This document shows positions 42,881-50,291 of a stretch of 50,291 bases of DNA, one piece after another. A program made the translations under genes and the position numbers. The stretch is from Priapulus caudatus (taxonomy: Eukaryota; Priapulida; Priapulimorpha; Priapulimorphida; Priapulidae): NCBI RefSeq assembly GCF_000485595.1, contig NW_014577235.1, positions 375,996-426,286 on the forward strand, given 5' to 3'. Position 1 is the first letter of the stretch, and every line of letters starts with the position of its first letter. A model generated the notes under the pieces. The model was not told the origin of the DNA. It worked only from the letters and a program-made list of their open reading frames with translations, and searched no databases.

Positions 42881-43393
42881 GTGCGACGCCGCATAGGCAG
42901 AAGGCGGCATGCGGAGGTTGAGTTGGTGGTAAGAATTGTGCGTGCATTTAGCCGACTGGTATTCGGCTGCCGTGGCGTATGTCGAGCCCTGTGGTGCCTC
43001 TACGTTAGCGAACTTGACACGTATAATTCGCATCTTCTCTTCAAGGAACGCACACACTACGAACTGCTCACCAGCGACCTCTGTGGCGTTGGGTCAAGGT
43101 CACACGCAGTCGCGGCCAGGATTTTTTATTTAGAGCCTGGCTATCTGCCCAGAATGATTCTTATTTGCGTCCTCGATGATGCTAGAGGCCCAGTATTGCG
43201 AAGAACTTGTTCAACAAACAGTTTTTTAAACGTCCAGGCATCAAGACTTGACAAGATGACATCAAGAGGGCTCAGATGTGGATCCAACGCTGAAGAAAGT
43301 CAAGAATCGCTGCATAGGAGCGCTACCAAAGCCTCAGTGAAACAACGAGCAGAGGCCACTCGTCGAATTTGTTGCCGTGATTGGAGCCGATAG
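42881..43393 (+). CDS. ORF of unknown function inside the 3.8-kb element
   Basis: A plus-strand frame of 170 codons begins MRRRIGRRRHAEVE and is basic with several Cys. It is the longest sense-strand frame of the element and lies where gag would start. It shows no CCHC knuckle or capsid motif that I recognise. It could be a degenerate gag or chance. Confidence 0.25.
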   Translation: MRRRIGRRRHAEVELVVRIVRAFSRLVFGCRGVCRALWCLYVSELDTYNSHLLFKERTHYELLTSDLCGVGSRSHAVAARIFYLEPGYLPRMILICVLDDARGPVLRRTCSTNSFLNVQASRLDKMTSRGLRCGSNAEESQESLHRSATKASVKQRAEATRRICCRDWSR

Positions 43394-43599
43394 AGATGGA
43401 TCGAGGATGCCGCGGATTTTGCCACGCAAGTGTACCTTGGCCGAGATGGATCCAGGTTCACCCAAGTTATGTATTCCACCGGATGATCGGAAGTTAGTCC
43501 TGCAGGAATTACATGGAGAAGACTGACACCCTGCGACGGAGAGAGTTATCAGTTTGAGTTCGAGATTCGGTTTCACTCGGCCTGCGCATGGCACGGGGG

Positions 43600-45710
43600 C
43601 GATGTTAACACACTATGTGACCAAAGTCTGTAAATGTTGAAAAGACAACCACCACACATTAAACGCAGGCTGAACTGAAACCAATCCAGGCTACTTCTCC
43701 GATGAACTAGTCAGTATAGATTTTCTTTCACCTAGAGAAATCCAAGGGAAGACATGACATACACTACTCGGGTTCAGTGATGAATCACTTTACTCGTTTT
43801 GCCCAAGCATATCCACGCGACAAGGCTGCAGGAAGACGCGGACCGATATTTCAATGACTTCATTCAAGGTTCGGCGTTTCCTGCAGGATTCACCACGACC
43901 AAGGCTAAGAGAGTTCGAAAACGCATTAGTTCGCCAGGCCTTAGAACAGACAGTGTGAGTGCTCACTCAGGACCACACCTATCCACCCTGAAGGGAAACG
44001 GGAAAGTGCGAGAGGATGATGCACTCTTGTTAGGCATGCCTCGAAACCTTTAGATGGGAAACACGAAAGCAGCACTGCGAAGGCTCAGGTTAACCCGCTG
44101 CGTTCTGCATACAATTGCACTAGGCATGAGGCTACGTCGATTCTCACCGTTTCGGTATACTGTACACATTCGTTGTCGGCGCCGCGGCCCGATTACCTGT
44201 CTGATGATTAGTTATTGCTTGACTGCGGGCTAGGACCGCAGCAACCAGCTGGTTGAAGGAAGGCGAGAGCATATCGTGATGCGACATATGAAAAGGCTTC
44301 AAGTGCCTGCGCAAAGTCAAAGACAATATTGACAGCGGATTAGGAGTTCGAACATGAAAGACTGGAGACAGGGTTCTGGTAACGTAATTTTGCTGAGCGG
44401 GAGGACCAGGAAAACTAAGATCCCTACTGGCCGAAGAGTAAGATTCAGTGCTAGATAACGAGGAGATCTCGGAGATGCCCCAGTTTACGAAGTCAGCCGA
44501 AAGTGGCTTCGGGCGCATTCGGACTGCTTCTTCATAGGAAACCATGCATGTTCAGTGCTTGATGAGTTACCAGTGGACCAATGTTCGAAAGACGGAGGGT
44601 TAAAACACAGAACGATCGGCCAGAGAGGGAGCGTAGATGGTAATCGTCTCGCACAAAGACGAGGTCAGCCAGACGGTGTTGGACAGTGACTGCATCCAGT
44701 GAGGCCACAGAGATTTGGCTTCAGTCCGTCCAACAACTTAGCGACAGCAAGTCAGGCCGAGGACACGAGATCAGCTCCGAGATTGGCCAGTCGGCCAGAG
44801 ACGTAACTCTGTCCAAGACAGGCCGCGAGACTCGAACAGGCCAGAAGAGGCCTCTAGCATTCACTTCCTGAGGTGTCACACCAGTCTGATGACAGCGGAC
44901 CCGAGGACTCTGCCGGCCGATCGACCGAATCGGAGGTTCGGATAACTTGGAGACGCGACCTCGAGATGAGCGCAAAGGACAAGCGACGACACCCAGGCTG
45001 TTGACACGACGGGCTAGGGGAACCCTCCTATCAACATCCGCCACAGGCCTGGTCGATGCAAGGTGGGGGCCGTCCAATGATGATGCCCTACCCTCCAATG
45101 TATTGGCCTAATTGGAACAACCAGATGGGGTATGGTCACATTCCCCAGCTGGGACATCCACCGTTGGGACCAACAGGCTATTAGGAGATTGTCACTGCGA
45201 CTGTTGCAAAGGTGCACCGGTTTCATTGACTGGGAGATGCTGACAGGAAGACGGGTTATTTTTCTGCAATGTTATAATTGCCATGCTAGACAGGCGATTG
45301 ACTGTGGCGACTACTATTTTAAGTGCTTTTGACAAAGGTTGTTCTTCATAATTTGTTTACTTTTGGGACTAGCTCATCCTTAGTTTCCAGGGTTGAGGTG
45401 TTGGTTGGATCTAATTTGGAAGGAGCCTTTCTGTTGTTTTGGTATCGGGGACTTTGGAAGTGCATCACTACTTTTCTGCGACATTCCTTGTGGAAGCAGT
45501 GTTGGAGGTATAGCAGTTGTCCATTGGACGAATACATGTTTAAGATGGCCACTTGAGCATCATGTTCTACTGTTTGGTCTAAGGAAGGAGTAATTTCTAG
45601 ACCGTAGGTTTTCACCTTAGCTTCTAACTTGTGCAAGTTCGTTTGTTGAGATGTGATGGGGTTTCGGGGTGTCCGAATGTCTGGGACGACATTTTTAAAG
45701 GCCTGGAGTG
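43600..45710 (+). other. rest of the interior of the 3.8-kb element
   Basis: Only short frames exist. A sense-strand stretch near 45068-45185 reads as Pro/Gly/Met/Asn-rich (MMMPYPPMYWPNWNNQMGYG), followed about 100 bases later by QCYNCHARQ, which could be remains of a Gag C-terminus with a spoiled zinc knuckle. An antisense 96-codon frame (45636-45346) has no known domain. Confidence 0.35.
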
Positions 45711-45943
45711 TGTGACAGATGAAAGATATGGTTAAAAACAGGGGTACTAGAATTTTTGGAATAGCCTCTTACCCTGACGTGGGAAAGACAATAGTCTCGC
45801 GCGCGTGGGGGATTCTGGGATTAGCATTATCGCATTCCGCCATGTTGAGTAATTAAAACTCGTTCGTTCGGGACTTCGTCGTCTGAATTCTTTTATTAAG
45901 CATACTCCATCCTTTCAGACTCTACTACTCCACCCGGGTTACA
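45711..45943 (+). repeat. 3' LTR of the 3.8-kb element
   Basis: TGTGACAG..GGTTACA, matching 42122-42364 with several substitutions and small indels. It is followed directly by the TATA target duplication. Confidence 0.92.
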
Positions 45944-46925
45944 TATACAGTTGGGGTCGGATACCTGTGGCCGCTTTCTGGAGCGCCCAGGCATTGACGA
46001 TGCATAAATCAACACAGTGAAAAATGAAGCGTTTGTACCATTTCTTGCTTTTCATGCGGATGCGATATAAGGCTAGCATCATATCGCACTTGTCAACCCC
46101 ACCCATGCTTTTGTTGTAGGCCTTGATGAGACTAGGGCAATTGACATCTATATACTCCTTCTGTTTTCGATTGTACCTACGTACCTTATGAGCTGGAAGC
46201 ACAGAACATTTGTTTGAGGCTACTGTGACAACCTTGTTGTCATACCAGACACAAACAACTATACCATCACTTGACCTGTAGTCAAAACTACCTCTTTCTA
46301 ACTTTTTCAACTCTTTCTCAGTTTTCAGAGGACAAGCACCACGCCTGTTTTGACGTATGGTGCATGTGGCATAAAAACCTCTTGTTTTCAACTCGAGAAG
46401 AAGTTCTGGGGACGCGAAATAATTGTCAAAATAGATATGAGTGCCACGAGGCAAATGATTTGTCAGATCGAGAACAACCTGGCCGCTTTTCCCAATACCT
46501 GGCTCGTCCTGCCTTTCGGGTAGACGATTGTCTCCCTGGATTTGAAACTTATGAAAGTAGCCAGATTGGCCAGCCAACCCCCAGAGCTTGTAGCCCCATT
46601 TGGTGGGTTTGTTTTTCATATAGACTTTTAGTCCATGGTGCCCTTTGAAGGGTACAATCTGTTCATCAACAGACATGTGTTGTTCGGGCTCTGCACATTT
46701 GCTGAAATTTTCTGAAACAATATCAATCAGGGGGCGTACTTTATATAAACGATCATAACCAGGTTGGTCTCGTTCTGCTTGCAAAGTATTATCATTTACA
46801 TGGAGAAAGGACAATATCTGTTCAAATCTATTTACAGTCATAGTTTCTGCTATAATTTCTTGTCTTGTCTNTTCCAGTACACGTATATATGTATCATTCC
46901 CGCAGTATTGGGCGAATATAAAGTA
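45944..46925 (-). pseudogene. piggyBac transposase N-terminal and catalytic part, split by LTR element
   Basis: The minus strand encodes FAQYCGNDTYIRVLE, then TVNRFEQILSFLHVND. The first catalytic Asp is in MSVDEQIVPFKG near 46670, the second in HIYFDNYFASPEL near 46410, and the third in KSMGGVDKCDM near 46090-46110. All three residues of the DDD triad are present and the frame is open for over 300 codons. A single undetermined base at 46871 interrupts the readable frame, but the sequence on both sides fits the same frame. The extreme N-terminus is lost in AT-rich DNA beyond 46925. The gene ends abruptly at the LTR element and resumes at 42121. Confidence 0.93.
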
Positions 46926-47766
46926 TAAGAAATAATTAATTTTTTATTGTTAATTTAATTTTGTAAAGTTTTCATTTACTTCCATAAAATTAATCGTTTC
47001 AAACCGGATAAAAGTGACAGTCACTAAATTAGTTTAAATCCTTAATTTAAACTTTTTAACAAATCAATGACAGCTAAATTGAGATTTACGGATTCAAACT
47101 GATTTTTCTCGTGTAATCGGGTTCAGAAGTTAGTTAAGTGACGAAATGTTAGTCGAAACCCATTAGTTTATGTCTAAAAATACTATTTTAAAGTGCTAGT
47201 AAATCATACCTGGAGCCATTCAATTTTCATTTTTTTTCAAAAAGTACTTCATTGGGTCAAATCATCAATTTATAGTGTGCTGTGCAGGCCAGGACCTGTG
47301 TTCGCGCATTCGCTATATGTCTCGATTGTAATAGCAGTTTGTGAAAGTTATTCTTTTAGAATGAAGAAGAAAATCTGAGAGTAGATTCATATGATGCATG
47401 TCCATCACATGGCCCCTCTTTATAAATAAAACAAGAAGAAGCCCCGGAAAGTATTGTGCCCGTGACAGATATACCTTTTTAACACAACCGGGCAACGTTA
47501 CTTTCTTTTAGTGTGCTTTGTAGGCAAAGATCAGTTTTTGCACATGCGCAATATTTGCCGACAGAAATCATATTCTATAAAAATAGTAATCAAAATTAAT
47601 TATTCACATAAAATGGAGAGGGGTATCTAAGAGTACATTTATTTGTTAAATGTTCACCGCATGAACTATCTTTATCTATAAGAGGACGCTCTATATAGCA
47701 TGCATGTATGATGCCCGCCGCCCGCGGCAGATAGCTTCTGGACGAACTCTATAGCTACCCAGCTAA

Positions 47767-47925
47767 CACGGTTACGTTACGTAACTAGTAGTTACAACGT
47801 AGTGGTTTGGGTGTATGTTACGTAGGTTTTTTTAGCCAGTTAGTTACTTACGTAAAATTCTGGACTATAGCCAGCAACGTCTTTACTACGTAGTGACATT
47901 ACGGTGAGAAATTACGGTACGCGCA
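47767..47925. repeat. ACGTAAC/GTTACGT-rich imperfect repeat
   Basis: GGTTACGTTACGTAAC, GTTACAACGTAGTG, ATGTTACGTAGG, GTTACTTACGTAA and TACTACGTAGTGACATTACGG follow one another. The palindromic core TTACGTAA recurs. It resembles dispersed repeats but no borders were found. Confidence 0.55.
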
Positions 47926-48122
47926 CCACCTTCATCACTAGCGCGGTTATGCACGCTTCTCATCACACACCCCTATGGGCTCATATTTTCGACATGCCCC
48001 TAGCTTCTGTTCCTTACAAAGCTCCCAAGTAATTTGGTCTGGTATAAAAACATGCAAGAAGCAAAAATATTTTGCATGGTTCATATATTTATTTCAACAG
48101 AAACAATACCGTAGTTACAATT

Positions 48123-48536
48123 CATGGTTCGTACAGGACTGAAATTTTTTTCAAGGACTTTTCAAGGACATTTTATCGGAATTCATACACAGAACAAAAC
48201 TTACCTGGATGACATTAATAAATCCTTCTAAACACTGTCACTTCTACAACATACCTTGATTTACTGACTGATTTTAGTGACTTATTATTATAATTACTGT
48301 AATTTGTGATCATCACTTAAACTGTCTATCGTGTCTATAGCTTTTTAAGCTCATTTAATGAAATTTTTATTGAGGTTTGCACATTATTGATGGTACAGAA
48401 ATTTCTTTTTATTACGGCAATGATTCTTTCTACCAAATATTCACAGGACATTCTTTTCATGAAATTCAAGGACTTTTCAAGCACAAAATCAACATTTACT
48501 AAATTCAAGCACTTTTCAAGGACTGTGCGAACCATG
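48123..48536. mobile_element. 414-base inverted-repeat element (MITE-like)
   Basis: The ends CATGGTTCGTACAGGAC and GGACTGTGCGAACCATG are inverted copies with two mismatches over 17 bases. Inside, TTCAAGGACTTTTCAAG-type repeats occur near both ends in opposite orientation relative to the element. There is no coding frame. No clear target duplication was seen. Confidence 0.65.
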
Positions 48537-49321
48537 TACATAAGCCAGGAATTAGCTAGGTTACAAGTAAAAGTATAGAACAGCATAGAACAGCACCACA
48601 GTATCATATATTATATATATATGAATATATATACATATGCAGATAAAAATCTGGTGCATATACCCTTACCTGTGAAGAATCAGCAATTGTCATTTTTTAT
48701 TCATTTTTCAGGATAATATTTTTCGATATTGGAAAATCTGGATTAAGAAAGCATGGATGGCGTTCCCAATACATACGTGCCAACGCATTGAATTTGGTTC
48801 TGGCTGCTAGACCAATTCAAAAAAGAAATTTTTGGGCAGTGGAAAAGAGCTAGCTAGCCTGTCTCTGGTGTGCCAGAATCTGATGAGTCATCGAATCTGA
48901 TGAGTAATTGTTCCTAGTAGGCCGTCTTGCCTTGGTTGTTGCACCCACAGAAACACGGGCCTGCAAATATAATTATAATCGATGGTAAATTGGGAAATCC
49001 TTTTTTTTACATTATATGGGCAAAATAATTGATGTATATGTACACATAAAATATGTGCACGAGGTATGTAAAGTTTGACATTAAACCAATAATAAAATAC
49101 CTCTTTTGTGCAATAACATCTTTAAGCCTTATTACCCCATCTGCATTTTGTAATATCACTATAAAGAATAGCAATGCTAAACTTAGAGGGAACAGACTAA
49201 CATTATAATATCACAACTCATATAGAACCATAGAACCATGCAGTTTATATATTTTATCACATAATAGTATACCAGTCAAGCATCATGTCATCGCAATTCA
49301 GAAACCAGCCAAAGACTAACC

Positions 49322-49983
49322 TCAAAGAGGTATCCACCCCTCTTGCTTGGGGCATGCTTCAAAAGTCTCACCCACTTGCTGTTCAATGGTGTGGCCCTTG
49401 CATTTTGGGTGGATCTTCCTGCATGCTTCTGTTAGTATATAAAACAGGCCTGATTACAACCAGTCCCAAGGTATTAAAAATGTTTAAATTGTCCGCATTT
49501 TTATTTTTCAATTTTGTAATGTTTAATGAAATTATATATGCAGAGTTTAGGCTTATTCTGTAGTTAAAATTTATAGTCAAGACTTTAAATGTCTCCAAAT
49601 TTTTTATCATGTTGCCAATGTTTTAAGCCAGGCCAGTGGACGGGGATCTATGATGGCGGGGCCAATCTAGGGTGGCCCGCCCGGCCAAAGGTTTAATTGT
49701 ATTCAAGTGTTCTCTTGAAATGCGCAGGTATTTTCACACATACAATATCAAGTCTAAGACTCTACATTACATGCCACGGGCCAGGGTTGATGCTTAGAGT
49801 AAATGATATATGCGTATACATACTATGTATCACGCTGTTGAGTGGAATGTCCTCAAACGACCGCTTCTTCTTCCTTCCCTTCAGGTTAAAATGGGACCAG
49901 AGCTGGTAAGTTCCCAACTTTCTCATCATCCTCCGGATGGTGTCTCCCACATCATGCCCACCAATAGCACTCAGTAAAGTCAC
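49322..49983 (-). CDS. DUF4806-like gene, last two exons
   Basis: Exon 49983-49824 (acceptor TTGATAG, donor GTATGT) encodes LLSAIGGHDVGDTIRRMM, then QLWSHFNLKGRKKKRSFEDI and ends in phase 1. Exon 49428-49322 (acceptor CTAACAG) continues in phase with KACRKIHPKCKGHTIEQ and ends at a TGA. The I-G-G..T-x-R-R-M-M and N-x-K-G-x-K-K-K..F pattern matches DUF4806, a domain of unknown function found in cnidarian, arthropod and other invertebrate genes, often multi-copy and transposon-linked. Both exons are free of stops and the splice phases agree, so this may be a live gene 3' end. Upstream exons are beyond the right edge. Confidence 0.6.
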
Positions 49984-50291
49984 CTATCAAAACAAAATAT
50001 ATATATGTAGACTAAAGTTTTTATTCTATTAAAATCATATGTAAATTTGCTGATATAACAATATTGGTTAAGTTTTACTTTAATAGTTCTTGTTTATGCT
50101 TACCATATTTACTGCATTTGCTTTCATAGAGCATAGTTTGAAAAAGAGACCTGAGGGTCAAAATAGCATATAGTGGATGGGCCTATATACAGCAGTGATT
50201 ATTTCGCCAATGTAACAGTGGCCTGTGCTCAGTCATTGCATCGCTCATCAACTATAAATATAACTGTACCAATTTTCTTTCTTATAGAGCA
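49984..50291. other. intron or intergenic AT-rich DNA at the right edge
   Basis: No exon with clear borders was found. If the DUF4806-like gene is real, this is intron. Confidence 0.4.

Larger units (their letters stand above)
42122..45943 (+). mobile_element. 3.8-kb LTR retroelement inserted in the piggyBac gene
   Basis: LTRs at 42122-42364 and 45711-45943 start TGTGACAGATG and end GGGTTACA. TATA flanks both sides (42118-42121 and 45944-45947). Next to the left LTR, TGGGTGCTCGTCCGGAT matches a tRNA-Pro-type primer site with few mismatches, fixing plus orientation. The 3.35-kb interior has no recognisable RT, protease or integrase, so the element is probably non-autonomous. The LTRs differ at several positions. 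Confidence 0.92.
46926..49321. other. AT-rich gene-free stretch
   Basis: No coding frame of known type occurs in these 2.4 kb. The recognised content is the GTTACGTAAC-rich stretch and the inverted-repeat element listed separately, plus a TATATA run near 48610-48640. Confidence 0.6.

Noticed and set aside
43799-44871. Plus-strand frames of 60-85 codons in the 3.8-kb element, considered as gag or protease.
   Set aside because: They contain no D-S/T-G, knuckle or capsid pattern and are short enough to be chance.
45346-45636. 96-codon minus-strand frame inside the 3.8-kb LTR element with a C-F-H-K-E-C motif.
   Set aside because: It is antisense to the element as fixed by the primer-binding site, and no known domain is visible.
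1-50291. tRNA, rRNA and snRNA genes.
   Set aside because: No cloverleaf with internal A/B boxes, no rRNA core sequence and no spliceosomal RNA motif was noticed by eye. The only tRNA-related sequence is the primer-binding complement at 42367. A covariance-model scan would be needed to be certain.

Overview
This window is animal (metazoan) nuclear DNA made almost entirely of transposable elements. The evidence is spliceosomal introns with GT..AG borders inside most recognisable genes, AT-rich spacers, and animal-type element families: Ty3/gypsy LTR elements, piggyBac, a MULE-type transposase, a tyrosine recombinase, and a LINE with an SGNH esterase ORF. The mixture fits a non-bilaterian or other marine invertebrate, but the species cannot be fixed from the sequence. 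No ordinary housekeeping gene, rRNA or tRNA gene, CRISPR array or operon is visible. Nearly all recognisable genes read on the minus strand.

Left third (1-10.5 kb): a gypsy element cut by the window edge (gag, protease, RT on the minus strand, 5' LTR at 3483-4409) is followed by copy A (4813-10488) of a 5.7-kb duplicated block. The block carries, in minus-strand transcription order, a tyrosine recombinase, a middle ORF and a MULE-type transposase with a SWIM finger. A solo LTR of the gypsy family sits in the middle ORF of copy A.

Centre (11-25.7 kb): a minus-strand multi-exon gene of a transposon-associated family (probably DUF7869-like) runs from about 25640 to 11920. One of its introns holds an 11.1-kb gypsy-class element (12952-24097) with two ~1.08-kb LTRs, an ACAG target duplication, a polypurine tract, broken protease, RT, RNase H and integrase, and an unusual long ORF after the integrase with C2H2-like fingers.

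Right of centre (25.7-35.6 kb): a gypsy integrase shard, then copy B (26331-32102) of the duplicated block, which is more complete than A. It carries a different LTR-like insertion that is absent from A. Upstream of the recombinase, several exons of identical phase (three of them tandem copies) splice in frame into the recombinase reading frame. Beyond them lie exons that look like the start of a HECT ubiquitin-ligase gene.

Right third (35.6-50.3 kb): a junkyard of fragments. It holds an alpha-kinase-like shard, YqaJ-like nuclease and C76-like protease exons, a LINE collapsed by internal deletion, hairpins and GCA-rich repeats, a broken piggyBac next to a RecQ-like helicase exon, a second piggyBac with intact catalytic residues split by a 3.8-kb LTR element (TATA target duplication, tRNA-Pro-like primer site), an AT-rich gene desert with one inverted-repeat element, and two phase-matched exons of a DUF4806-like gene.

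The genes do not form a pathway. The main content is a readable history of nested insertion, duplication and exon shuffling. Reading frames in several blocks are broken by dense one-base indels while neighbouring blocks are clean, so some 'pseudogene' calls may reflect assembly quality rather than decay.
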